64,000 bases of DNA from Saccharopolyspora spinosa NRRL 18395 (lineage in GTDB: Bacteria > Actinomycetota > Actinomycetes > Mycobacteriales > Pseudonocardiaceae): assembly GCF_000194155.1 (NCBI RefSeq), contig NZ_GL877880.1, forward strand, positions 7,030 through 71,029, written 5' to 3'. Shown here one piece after another: positions 7,922 through 15,716 of the stretch (within the stretch, counting starts at the first letter, position 1; every line of letters starts with the position of its first letter). Made by a program: the position numbers and the translations under genes. Under the pieces are notes generated by a model. That model worked only from the letters and a program-made list of their open reading frames with translations. It was not told the origin of the DNA and searched no databases.

Positions 7922-8575
7922 ATGATGCTCAACCAGACTCGGACGCTCGGTGCAATCGCCGGATTGTTCACCGGGGCGCTCCTGCTCGCCGGGTGTGGTC
8001 AGTCGACGCCGGCTCCCGTGCCTTCTTCGGGCGGCGTCAGCACGCCCGCTCCGGCTGCTGGAATCGCCGCCGGCGATTCCAGCAGCACGCCGGTGAACGA
8101 GCCGGCTCCCTGGACCCACGCGGGCGGCCAGCAGATCGACAACCCCGACTGCACGGCGTCGGACATAAAGGTCGACCTGCAGGCCCAGCCGGATCGCCCC
8201 GGCGTCCTTCTGATGGCCGCGACGAACAAGTCGGAGAAGACCTGCAACGTCAGCGGCTGGGCGGACATCACCGCCACCGACATGTCCGGCGCGGACTCCA
8301 AGATCCCGGTGGAGAAGGTCAAGATCCCGGGCGGCCCGACGAAGTTCGAGCTCGCCCCGGGCAAGACGGCGTTCGCCGGAGTGCGTCTCAACCTCGGCGA
8401 CAAGGGCGGCGACGTGACCGTCACCGGCTTCCAGGTCAAGGTGCCGGGTGTCAACGGCCCGGTGAACGCCAACTTCCTCGACACCAAGGGCAAGAGCTCC
8501 GTGCCCCAGATCCCGCTGAAGTCGTTGAAGGTCGGCACCCTCCAGCCCGTCGCCCAGGGCGTCACCGTGTTCTGA
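7922..8575 (+). CDS. DUF4232-type lipoprotein, copy 2
   Basis: The 217-residue lipoprotein is paralogous to the one at 4928. It shares the signal peptide core RTLGAIAG, lipobox LAGC, a short Pro/Ser/Ala linker, then NPDCTASDIKVDLQAQPDRP and KVKIPGGPTKFELAPG, which align directly with copy 1, including the two domain cysteines. The linker is about 30 residues shorter. ATG 7922 follows GAAGGGA. It lies between the two copies of the 220-bp repeat. It probably acts at the cell surface; its ligand is unknown. Confidence 0.85.
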   Translation: MMLNQTRTLGAIAGLFTGALLLAGCGQSTPAPVPSSGGVSTPAPAAGIAAGDSSSTPVNEPAPWTHAGGQQIDNPDCTASDIKVDLQAQPDRPGVLLMAATNKSEKTCNVSGWADITATDMSGADSKIPVEKVKIPGGPTKFELAPGKTAFAGVRLNLGDKGGDVTVTGFQVKVPGVNGPVNANFLDTKGKSSVPQIPLKSLKVGTLQPVAQGVTVF

Positions 8576-8592
8576 TTCGATGACACCAGCGA

Positions 8593-8630
8593 GAGGCACC
8601 CGCGACCGGGCGATCGGTCGCGGGTGCCTC
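8593..8630 (+). terminator. Terminator after lipoprotein copy 2
   Basis: A perfect 16-bp stem, GAGGCACCCGCGACCG with its complement, and a 6-base loop follow 18 bp after the stop. Confidence 0.8.
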
Positions 8631-9107
8631 GTTATGTCCGTCGGATCAGGCGGCTGAGGGTGCGGGCGACGCAGGGCGAAATGCGCGGCCGCACCGCACA
8701 CTCTGGGCGCAGAAAGGAGTGCGCGGTGCAGCGCGGTTCCCGGTCAGGGGGTGAAACCGGGAAATCTGGTTACCGGTGGCGGTCGGCGCGGGTGCTGCGG
8801 GGCCGGATAACCGACGGCAGGGCGGTCTGCCCTTGCTCCCGAACGAACACGGTCTTCCTCCTGAACTCGGACCGACCCAGCGCCGAAGACTGCCAACGCC
8901 AATACTGGCGGTAACTCATCGAATACATGGACAACCGACGGGGCTGCGAGTCCTTCGGGAAGTCATAGCTACCCGAAGGACTCACGGCTGCGTGCCCTCA
9001 CCAGCCCAGGACGCAGTCCCCGGCTGGGCGCGCGCCCTCTGGCTCAGCGCTCGAAGCAGTCCCGGAACTAGCGTGATCGCCAGTGGCGATCCGTGAGCGT
9101 CGAAGTC
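8631..9107. other. Intergenic stretch without a supported gene
   Basis: No reading frame here has convincing codon bias or a recognisable family. The only structure is a perfect 12-bp stem at 8948-8983 (GAGTCCTTCGGG with CCCGAAGGACTC), likely a terminator or a relic of one. Confidence 0.6.
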
Positions 9108-9326
9108 CACATCGGACACTACGGAACCGCCTTCCCAAGAACTCCAGGGCCGCATCCTCGAAGCCGTCCGCCACCTCTAGCGGCACCAGACCCGGGCCCG
9201 AACGCCGATGCCCCCGACCTGCGGCGGACGAGCCCTGCGGGCCGGTCGGTGCGCCCCCTCCCCACGCACCGACCGGCGACCCGACACGGCGTCAGCGCCG
9301 GGACAGCACCCACCACGCCTGCACGG
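9108..9326. repeat. Imperfect direct repeat, copy 2
   Basis: It pairs with 7481-7702. In this copy the right 35 bp are the genuine 3' end of the MFS gene. The left part is a 3' fragment of the decayed small gene (EPPSQELQGRILEAVRHL, then stop) without its beginning. Confidence 0.85.
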
Positions 9327-10785
9327 CGGCGAAGACCAGGATCGCGGCTCCGACCACGCTGGTGACGTGCACGCCGAAGGTGAAGGCATGCGCCGCCGAC
9401 TCCCGCAGCGCGACACCCTGCTCCACCGGCAGCTCGTTCGCCACCGAGAACGCTCCGCCCAAGGTGTCCCGCACGGTGTCCACTATGGATTCCGGGATCC
9501 CGGCGAGATCCACATTCCTGCGGTAGGCGGCGGTCAGTACGCTCCCGAGGATCGCGATGCCCATCGCGGCGCCCAGCTCGTAGCCGGTCTCCGAGATCGC
9601 CGACGCCGCGCCCGCGTTCTCGGGGGCGACGCTGTTCATGATCGTGTCGTTGGTCGCCGTCTCGGTGACACCCGCACCCAGGCCGACGACCATGAACGCC
9701 ACGACCACCAGCCAGGCGCCGTCCTGCGCCGGGAGCAGCACCATCAGCAGGTAGCCAAGCGACGTCGCGAGGATCGCCGCACCCAGCAGCTCGGCCAGCC
9801 GGACGCGGCGGATCAGCCGGACGGCCAGCAGCGACCCGACCACCGACAGTGCGATGCCCGGCAGCAGCGCGAGCCCCGCGCGCAGCGGGCTCATGCCCAG
9901 CACGAGCTGCAGGTACTGGGTCATGAAGAACAGTCCGCCGACCATCACGAACACCGCCAGCAGGTTGCTGGCGACCGCGACGCTGAACCGCGCGTTGCGG
10001 AACAGGCTCAGGTCCAGCATCGGCGCGTCCAGCCTGCGCTGCCTGCGCACGAACGCGTAGCCGGCGATCATTGCGACCGCCACCGCAGGCAGCGCCAGCG
10101 CACCGCCGCCGGCGAACTCCTTGATGCCGAGGACCAACGCCAGCATCGCCAGCAGCGACAGACCAGCGCTGGGCAGGTCGTAGCGGCCGGGCGCCGGGTT
10201 GCGCGACTCCGGGATCAGCAGCGGGCCGACGATCAGCAGCAGGACCATCACCGGCAGGTTGATCAGGAACACCGAACCCCACCAGAAGTGCTCCAGCAGC
10301 ACCCCGCCGAGCAGCGGGCCGAAGGCGGAGCCGCCAGCGAAGGTCGCCGTCCAGGCCGCGATCGCGGTGGTCCGGGCGCGGGAGTCTGTGAAGATGTTGC
10401 GGATCAGCGACAGCGTCGAGGGCATCAGCGTCGCCCCGGCCACGCCCAGCAGCGCGCGGGCCGCGATGAGCAGCTCGGCACTGGGCGCGAAGGCCGCCAG
10501 CGCGGAGGCGAGGCCGAAGCCGGTCGCGCCGATCAGCAGCAGTTGACGGCGGCCGATCCGGTCGCCGAGCGTGCCCACCGTCACCAGCAGCCCGGCCAGC
10601 ATCACGGAGTAGATGTCGACGATCCACAGCAGTTGCCCGCCGGTTGGCCGCAGCTCCTCGCTGATGTGCGGCAGGGCGAAGCTCAGCACCGTGTTGTCGA
10701 CCGAGATCAGCAGCACGGGGAGCAGGAGGGCACCGAGCGCCGCCCATTGCTTGCGGGTAATCAGAGGCGAATTCAGCTTGATCAT
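9292..10785 (-). CDS. DHA2-family (14-TM) MFS drug efflux transporter
   Basis: The 497-residue membrane protein has the length and motifs of QacA/SmvA/LfrA-type proton antiporters. It has motif D1-like DNTVLSFALPHIS in TM1, motif A GTLGDRIGRRQLLL between TM2 and TM3, and motif C-like GPLLGGVLLEHFWW in TM5. It should export cationic drugs or antibiotics. The gene diverges from a TetR regulator, with two operator palindromes between them at 10805-10840, so it is very likely repressed by that regulator and induced by its substrates. Its 3' end lies inside the 220-bp repeat. Confidence 0.9.
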   Translation of the reverse strand: MIKLNSPLITRKQWAALGALLLPVLLISVDNTVLSFALPHISEELRPTGGQLLWIVDIYSVMLAGLLVTVGTLGDRIGRRQLLLIGATGFGLASALAAFAPSAELLIAARALLGVAGATLMPSTLSLIRNIFTDSRARTTAIAAWTATFAGGSAFGPLLGGVLLEHFWWGSVFLINLPVMVLLLIVGPLLIPESRNPAPGRYDLPSAGLSLLAMLALVLGIKEFAGGGALALPAVAVAMIAGYAFVRRQRRLDAPMLDLSLFRNARFSVAVASNLLAVFVMVGGLFFMTQYLQLVLGMSPLRAGLALLPGIALSVVGSLLAVRLIRRVRLAELLGAAILATSLGYLLMVLLPAQDGAWLVVVAFMVVGLGAGVTETATNDTIMNSVAPENAGAASAISETGYELGAAMGIAILGSVLTAAYRRNVDLAGIPESIVDTVRDTLGGAFSVANELPVEQGVALRESAAHAFTFGVHVTSVVGAAILVFAAVQAWWVLSRR

Positions 10786-10804
10786 TTTCTACTCGAGTTT
10801 TCTG

Positions 10805-10840
10805 TACCGTCCAGACGGTATAGTAACCGTCCGGACGGTA
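10805..10840. promoter_or_regulatory. Double TetR operator between efflux pump and regulator
   Basis: Two near-identical palindromes, TACCGTCCAGACGGTA (10805-10820) and ACCGTCCGGACGGT (10826-10839), share ACCGTC/GACGGT arms, with centres about 20 bp apart. They cover the divergent promoter region, with a -10-like TATAGT at 10819-10824 between them. This is the standard layout for TetR dimers that repress both genes. Confidence 0.85.
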
Positions 10841-10851
10841 CAGTGCCACCC

Positions 10852-11406
10852 ATGTCAGCCACCAACACCCGCGACCGCATCCTCGACGCGCTCCAGCGGA
10901 TCCTGGTCCGGCAGGGCACGGCGGCGGTGACACTCGAATCGGTCGCCGCCGAGGCAGGCGTGTCCAAGGGCGGCCTGCTCTACCACTTCCGCTCCAAGCA
11001 GACGATGCTGCAGGGGCTCGTGCAGCGGCTCGGCGAATCCGCCGAAGCCGAATTCGAGCAGGCCGACAGGGCCGGCGTGGACGTCGTCCGGTACTTCCTG
11101 GAGACCTCGCAGCCCGCCTCGGACGAGGAGATGGCGCTGTACTGGTCGGTCATCGCGGCTCTGCGCAGCACCGAAGAGCTCAGCGAGGCGGACACCGAGG
11201 TGCTGGCCAGGGTCTTCGCCCACTGGTCGAAGCTGCTCACGGACTACATCGGCGACCCGGTGCTCGCCGAGACCATCCGCCTGGTCGGCGACGGCCTGTA
11301 CCTGAGCGCGCTGTCCGGCCTGCCAAGCCCTGAGCCGAAACTGCTGCAACAGGTCTTCGACCGCCTGCTGGAACAAGCAGCCGAAACCCGCCGAACCCGA
11401 GCCTGA
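10852..11406 (+). CDS. TetR-family repressor of the adjacent efflux pump
   Basis: The 184-residue protein has a typical N-terminal helix-turn-helix (TLESVAAEAGVSKGGLLYHF, then RSKQTML) and an alpha-helical ligand-binding C-terminus (DEEMALYWSVIAALRS). It is transcribed divergently from the DHA2 pump. ATG 10852 lies only 12 bp from the second operator, so its own promoter must overlap the operators. It most likely releases the DNA on binding a pump substrate. Confidence 0.9.
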   Translation: MSATNTRDRILDALQRILVRQGTAAVTLESVAAEAGVSKGGLLYHFRSKQTMLQGLVQRLGESAEAEFEQADRAGVDVVRYFLETSQPASDEEMALYWSVIAALRSTEELSEADTEVLARVFAHWSKLLTDYIGDPVLAETIRLVGDGLYLSALSGLPSPEPKLLQQVFDRLLEQAAETRRTRA

Positions 11407-11407
11407 A

Positions 11408-11464
11408 CCGAGGTGAGGGGCACCCTTGAGCGGCTGAGCCGCTCAAGGGTGCCCCTCACCTCGG
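11408..11464. terminator. 27-bp perfect intergenic hairpin
   Basis: Left arm 11408-11434 and right arm 11438-11464 are fully complementary around the 3-base loop TGA. It separates the tetR stop (11406) from the converging MFS remnant (stop at 11470), so it can terminate both strands. Its core AGGGGCACCCTT resembles shorter stems elsewhere in the window. Confidence 0.75.
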
Positions 11465-11469
11465 AAGGT

Positions 11470-12002
11470 TCACCGGGATTTGGCGGGGAAGGCGTTGGTG
11501 CGAGCCGCGATCGTGGTTGCCAGGACCGGCAGTAGGAGGAGCAGGAGCGCCAAGGGGAAGGCTGTCGGGCCCGGCCCGGCCCGGCCAGGATGAGGCCGCC
11601 GATCACGCCGCCTGCTGCCCTGGCCGCGTTCCAGAAGGTCACCAGCATCGCTTGGGCCGTGTCCGCCGCTTCCCCGCCCGCGTTTCCCACCGCCGTTTGG
11701 AGCAGGGTCGGGACGCCTCCCCAGCCCAGGCCCCACAGCGTCACCGCGACGTAGACCAGGGGTTGGGTTTTCCGCCAGGAGCGCCAGGAACGTGGCCGCG
11801 AGCGCAACCAAGATCGTGCTGGCGATCGTCAGCGTTCGCAGCCGGCGGTCGATGTGGGCGCCCACGATCCAGATGCTCACCATCGATGCGATGCCGAAGA
11901 ACAGCAGGACCAGGTCGACGGAGCCGCCCATTCCCAGCCCTGCGAGGAAAGCGGCGATGTAGGTGTAGAGGATCGTGTGGGCCTGGTCGCGGAAAGCGGG
12001 AT
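11470..12002 (-). pseudogene. MFS transporter remnant: 5' truncated, two frameshifts
   Basis: Three segments in two frames encode the C-terminal half of an MFS protein. The first is ILYTYIAAFLAGLGMGG...IVGAHIDRRLRTL (about 11775-11990). The second, in another frame, is VYVAVTLWGLGWGGVP...ARAAGGVIGGLILAG (about 11590-11770). The third, back in the first frame, is LALLLLLLPVLATTIAARTN (to 11470). Shifts fall near 11770 and in the CCCGGCC-repeat tract at 11568-11590. The N-terminal helices and start are missing, and the reading ends where an opposite-strand MerR remnant begins. Confidence 0.8.
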
Positions 12003-12314
12003 CGCCGCGACGGCCGCGACTACGACGAGTACAACGTGGACCGCGTGCTGCAGATCCGCGGGCTGCTCGACGCCGGGCTGCCGACCCGCATCATCAAGCA
12101 GATCCTGCCGTGCCTGGACAAACCCCGCGTCATCTACTTCCCAGACGCGACACCGGAGATGATCGCCATCCTGGAACTCGAACGTGACAGAATGACCGAC
12201 CGAATCAGGTGCCTGACCCGGAACAGGGACGCCGTAACGGAATACCTCGACGCGGTCCTGAAATATCGCCACACCGGCGAAATCCCGCCCCCAGCCCGGT
12301 CGGGTCAAGGGTGA
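12003..12314 (+). pseudogene. MerR-family regulator remnant lacking its N-terminus
   Basis: The frame opens directly with RRDGRDYDEYNVDRVLQIRG, which in intact MerR proteins begins about residue 25. It continues through LLDAGLPTRIIKQILPCL and the coiled-coil dimerisation helix (ELERDRMTDRIRCLTRNRDA). The start codon and first helix-turn-helix helices are gone. It abuts the MFS remnant head to head at about 12000, so one deletion probably removed both 5' ends and their shared promoter. The remaining codons keep strong GC3 bias. Confidence 0.8.
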
Positions 12315-12690
12315 GGGGCGCCTGTGAGGCAGTCAGGGATATGGTGAGGCCGGGATGTGTTTGGGGCGAGCCGATCCTGTCGAGGCGGCGAAACGGCGTG
12401 ACGGTCGTATGGCTGGGGCGATTTCCCGCGAAATCGTCACCTTGCCGACGTGGCGAGCGGCGATTTCGCGCCAAATCGCCGCCACTGCCGTAGGGCCGCC
12501 GTCTTGCTGGCACGCGGAACGAGTTCTCAAACAGCCTCTACAGCTACCCAAGCACTCACGAGGCACCCGTACACAGCGTCGTCCGCCGCCTTCAGCCTCA
12601 CACGCGGTGGCAATCCAAAAGAGACGGTTGCTCGCGAAAGCGGTTAAGCCGCGCGAGAAAAGTGCTCCGCATCGAACTGCCAACGACCGC
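12315..12690. repeat. Gene-free stretch with two GGCGATTT/AAATCGCC palindromes
   Basis: No gene is supported here. Two related inverted repeats occur at 12417-12438 (GGCGATTT CCCGCG AAATCGTC) and 12459-12480 (GGCGATTT CGCGCC AAATCGCC), 42 bp apart. They look like a small REP-type intergenic repeat. Confidence 0.55.
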
Positions 12691-12692
12691 TG

Positions 12693-12734
12693 CTGGCGGA
12701 GTCCGGGTGGCAGTCACCTCTTGGACTCCGCCAG
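12693..12734 (-). terminator. Terminator of the secreted-protein gene
   Basis: CTGGCGGAGTCC and GGACTCCGCCAG make a perfect 12-bp stem with an 18-base loop, 32 bp past the stop of the minus-strand gene at 12766. Confidence 0.7.
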
Positions 12735-12765
12735 CGATACTGCACGGCCTGCGCGCATTTCCGTG

Positions 12766-13122
12766 TCAGGCGAAGGCGCAGTTCACGGTAGGCGCGGCCA
12801 CGGTGCCTCCCGCGTTGCAGACCAGCGTGCGGTCAGCCTCGAGCGGGCCGAATGCGTTCACGGGCTTGCCGTTCACGGAGAACTGCACCGTCGTGAAGGC
12901 CTCGGCCTGCACCTCGCGGGAGGAGTTCGGCTCCAGGACAGCGGAGAAGCCGTCGCCGTTGCCGTTTACCACGGAGTACTCCAGTGCGTAGTCGGCCGAG
13001 CTGATCCGCAGTTCCGGCGCATTCGCGGCGGGCGCGGCGGCGGCGAATGCGCCCGTGCCGACCAGCGCTCCCGCAGCCAGCAGTCCAGCGATCACTCCGC
13101 GCTTGCCGAAGGTGAAGTCCAT
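12766..13122 (-). CDS. Small secreted protein of unknown family
   Basis: The 118-residue protein has a Sec signal peptide: basic FGKRG, a hydrophobic stretch to about residue 25, and AxA-type cleavage sites near AAAAPAANA. The mature part of about 85 residues contains two cysteines (LVCNAG and VNCAFA) that could form a disulfide, and is otherwise beta-like and acidic. No family was recognised. Its promoter carries the palindrome CACTAG-TTAT-CTAGTG (13146-13161), nearly the same as the one before the ABC operon at 16609, so it is probably controlled by the GntR regulator at 14282. Confidence 0.75.
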   Translation of the reverse strand: MDFTFGKRGVIAGLLAAGALVGTGAFAAAAPAANAPELRISSADYALEYSVVNGNGDGFSAVLEPNSSREVQAEAFTTVQFSVNGKPVNAFGPLEADRTLVCNAGGTVAAPTVNCAFA

Positions 13123-13145
13123 GTCCGCTACTCCTTAAGGTCTTT

Positions 13146-13161
13146 CACTAGTTATCTAGTG
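13146..13161. promoter_or_regulatory. GntR/YtrA-type operator upstream of the secreted protein gene
   Basis: CACTAGTTATCTAGTG is a perfect 6+4+6 inverted repeat 24 bp before the start codon. It differs in one base from the site at 16626-16641. Both sites are flanked by TTT on the left. Confidence 0.65.
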
Positions 13162-13375
13162 GAATACCTAAAAGGTAGCAGTGATGCGGATCGCTCGCAA
13201 GGCCGGGGGTCTAGGAAAACGGCAACGAAAGATGCATCGACGGGACGGTCACGCCGGCAGACGCCTCACCAAGAGCAGAACGAGCCGATTCGCGCCAGCA
13301 GCGCGGAAGGGCTCCCGCGCGGGGCGACGCGGCAACACACGTGCGAAGCTGCCGCCGGATGCCGGAAAACAGCAA

Positions 13376-13418
13376 AACCCCGCTAACCGCCGGTTTGTCG
13401 ACGGGGATCAGCGGGGTT
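13376..13418 (-). terminator. Terminator of the ABC/GntR operon
   Basis: AACCCCGCT and AGCGGGGTT form a 9-bp stem; read on the minus strand it is followed by TTTGCTGTTTT. It lies 13 bp past the stop of the last operon gene. Confidence 0.75.
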
Positions 13419-13430
13419 GGCGAGTGGTAA

Positions 13431-14285
13431 TCAGGCTCCCGCGCGCACGCGATCGGCGCGCAGGTATCCGGTCACGAGCGATTCCAGGTCGAGCTGTTGC
13501 GACTCCCATCCCGGGGCGAGCGCCCCGGGGTCGCGCACCAGCAACCGCTGCTGCCGACCGGATTTCCTCACATGCACGACCGTCCCGGCCTCCGGGGGCC
13601 CCGCATCGGCGGGCCCCACCAGGTCGCGGTGCTCCTCGAGAAGTTCGTCGACGTCGCCGTCCAGTTCCACGCCTCCGCCCTGCAGCAGCAGGAGGTGGTC
13701 GCACACCTCGCGCAATTCGCCGAGCAGGTGCGAGGAGATCACCACGGTCATCCCGCGGTCCGCGACGTCGGCCATCACCAGCCTGATGGTCTCGTCCCGG
13801 GCCAGCGGATCGAGGTCCGCGAGCGGTTCGTCCAGCATCAGCAACCGCGGCAACCGCCCCAGGCACAGCGCCAGTGCGAGCTTGGAGCGCATGCCCGGGG
13901 ACAGCGAGTCGACCCGGGTGCCGACGTCCAGCCCGCCGAATGCGGCCAGCGCCTCCTCGACGCGCTCCTGCGACCAGCGGCGGTTCATCTTCGCCGCCGC
14001 GCGGACCATCTCCGCGACCGTGAAGGTGCCGTACAACGGGCGACGCTGCGACAGGTAGGCCGCGTCAGGGTGGATGCGGCCGCGCACCTTGTCGCCGAAC
14101 ACGCGCACGGCACCCGACGACGGCTCAACCAGGCCCGCCGCCAACGCCAAGAACGTGCTCTTGCCCGCACCGTTGGCACCGACCAGCGCGACCACCTTGC
14201 CTTCGGGGAGCTTGACCGTGCAGTCCTCGATCCCCCGACGGTCTCCGTAGCGCTTGGACAAACCGATGGTGCTCAGGGCGCTCAT
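13431..14285 (-). CDS. ABC transporter ATPase, last gene of the GntR operon
   Basis: This 284-residue ATPase has Walker A GANGAGKST, a signature reading LSPGMRSKLAL, Walker B LLMLDEPLADLD and the H-loop ISSHLLGEL. The signature has Pro-Gly-Met in place of Gly-Gly-Gln, typical of YtrB/BcrA-like ATPases. It overlaps the GntR stop by 4 bp. Together with the permease (14739) and a second ATPase (15713) it probably forms an exporter linked to antibiotic or cell-envelope stress, like YtrABCDEF. The substrate is not evident. Confidence 0.88.
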   Translation of the reverse strand: MSALSTIGLSKRYGDRRGIEDCTVKLPEGKVVALVGANGAGKSTFLALAAGLVEPSSGAVRVFGDKVRGRIHPDAAYLSQRRPLYGTFTVAEMVRAAAKMNRRWSQERVEEALAAFGGLDVGTRVDSLSPGMRSKLALALCLGRLPRLLMLDEPLADLDPLARDETIRLVMADVADRGMTVVISSHLLGELREVCDHLLLLQGGGVELDGDVDELLEEHRDLVGPADAGPPEAGTVVHVRKSGRQQRLLVRDPGALAPGWESQQLDLESLVTGYLRADRVRAGA

Positions 14286-14686
14286 GATTGGCGTTCCAGT
14301 CCTCCGGTCGGGAAGTGCTCGTCACGGACGGCAACGAAGAGCGCATCGACCTCTTCGACCGTGAGCCCGCCGCTCCTCGCGCGGCTCATCCAGTCCGCCA
14401 GGTCGCGCCGCATCGGGGCCTCGACCGAAGTGCGGTCGCTGGCCAGCGAGCGAGTCACGAAAGTACCCACTCCGCGCCGAGCCTCCACCAGGCCGTCCCG
14501 CTCCAACTCGCGATACGCCTTCAACACCGTGTTCGGATTGACCGCCGTGGCCTCCACCACCTCGCGCGCGGTGGGCAACCGGTCACCGGGCCCCAGCAGC
14601 CCCAACCGCATGGCCTGCGTGACCTGCTGGACGATCTGCATGTACGTGGAGACCCCGGAGCGACGGTCGATCCGGAACTCGATCAT
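14282..14686 (-). CDS. YtrA-type GntR repressor
   Basis: MIEFRIDRRSGVSTYMQIVQ opens a winged helix-turn-helix (RLPTAREVVEATAVNPNTVL) with a short C-terminal dimerisation tail of about 45 residues. This gives 134 residues in all, the size of the YtrA subfamily. Members repress ABC transporter operons in which they reside. The start at 14686 is chosen because the domain begins there; upstream in-frame ATGs reach 14713. Candidate operators CACTA-N6-TAGTG occur before the operon (16626) and before the secreted protein gene (13146). Confidence 0.88.
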   Translation of the reverse strand: MIEFRIDRRSGVSTYMQIVQQVTQAMRLGLLGPGDRLPTAREVVEATAVNPNTVLKAYRELERDGLVEARRGVGTFVTRSLASDRTSVEAPMRRDLADWMSRARSGGLTVEEVDALFVAVRDEHFPTGGLERQS

Positions 14687-14738
14687 ACCGCCCAGCATAA
14701 GGGCCGCCATCACCGAAGTCGCAAGCTACGCAGCGTTA

Positions 14739-15716
14739 TCAATGCTGCCTGCGGAGCGTCCACGCGGTTCCTGCGAGTAGCAGGACCGCGACCGCACCAA
14801 GAACGCCGAACTCGATCAGCTGCAGCATCGGGGCGTACGAGGCCGGAACGACTTCAGCGTATTTGCCGATCACCCCGTGTTGCGCATAGCACTGAGCCAG
14901 GTCGGAGGTCGAGCCTGAACCGCCGCCCCGCACACCGCACACCGCGGGATCGAAGCCGCCTTCCGGTATTGCCCGCCCGTCGGCACCCAGGTAACCCACC
15001 TGGACAACTTCGTCCAAACCGGACGCGGGAGCATTCATCGGGTCGTCCGAGGTCCGCAGCTGCGACGGCACCAGCGACGGTCCCACCACTGCGACGACCC
15101 CGCGCACCGCCACCAGCCCGGCCAGGGTGCTGATCATCGCCGGCAGCGACCGCCCCACTACCGCCCCCAGCAGGGCGCCCGCCGCGTAGCTGAGAAGCAG
15201 GTGTGCGGTCGGAATCCAGCCCGTGCTCTCGAAGTTCAGGAACGCGAACGGGCCGTTAACCAGGGGCCCCATCAGCCCGGCATCCGCGACCCAGGAACTC
15301 ACCAGCAGCTGCAGGACCACCAGTACGACCAACGAGGGCACCAGAAGCATCACCAGCTTGACCGCCATCCAGCGGACCCGGCTGACCGACTGCGTGAACG
15401 CGAGCACGTGGGTGCCGTGCTCGATCTCGCGGGCGAACAGCGGCGCAGCGCTGAACACACCCAGCAGCACCGGGAGGACCACGATCACGAGTTGGCCGGC
15501 TTTGAGCAGGTCAAACCACTCGTCGCGGAAATCACTCGCCTCGGTCGCGCAGCCCGCACCGCGGACTCCCATCGCGAGGCACCGCTGCAGGCCCTGTTCC
15601 TGGATCTGCTGCGACATGCTCGTGTGCAGCACAAATACCGCGACCGCGCCTAGCAGCAACACCGCTGCCATCAGCAACACCTGCACGCGGTGCTGTCGCC
15701 ATGCCAGCCAGGTCAT
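14739..15716 (-). CDS. ABC-2 type permease
   Basis: The 325-residue membrane protein begins TWLAWRQHRVQVLL and has about six hydrophobic segments, near residues 13-32, 75-95, 118-140, 165-190, 195-215 and 295-317. A large extracytoplasmic loop (about 215-290) contains three cysteines (CGVRGG, QCYAQ, and earlier RCLAMGVRGAGC). FAREIEHGTHVLAFTQSVSR is typical of BcrB/YtrC-like permeases. It overlaps the upstream ATPase gene by 4 bp. It should form the channel used by the two ATPases of the operon. Confidence 0.85.
   Translation of the reverse strand: MTWLAWRQHRVQVLLMAAVLLLGAVAVFVLHTSMSQQIQEQGLQRCLAMGVRGAGCATEASDFRDEWFDLLKAGQLVIVVLPVLLGVFSAAPLFAREIEHGTHVLAFTQSVSRVRWMAVKLVMLLVPSLVVLVVLQLLVSSWVADAGLMGPLVNGPFAFLNFESTGWIPTAHLLLSYAAGALLGAVVGRSLPAMISTLAGLVAVRGVVAVVGPSLVPSQLRTSDDPMNAPASGLDEVVQVGYLGADGRAIPEGGFDPAVCGVRGGGSGSTSDLAQCYAQHGVIGKYAEVVPASYAPMLQLIEFGVLGAVAVLLLAGTAWTLRRQH

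Noticed and set aside
9208..10851. Plus-strand extension upstream of tetR
   Set aside because: It is antisense to the MFS gene with low-complexity composition; the TetR domain and start lie at 10852.
9119..10933. Minus-strand 604-codon frame overlapping the efflux pump
   Set aside because: It is out of frame with the DHA2 transporter, Arg/Gly/Ala-rich and without domains; a GC-rich shadow.
13181..13786. Plus-strand Arg-rich ORF before the ABC operon
   Set aside because: It runs antisense through the ATPase gene and its intergenic part has no ribosome binding site or bias.
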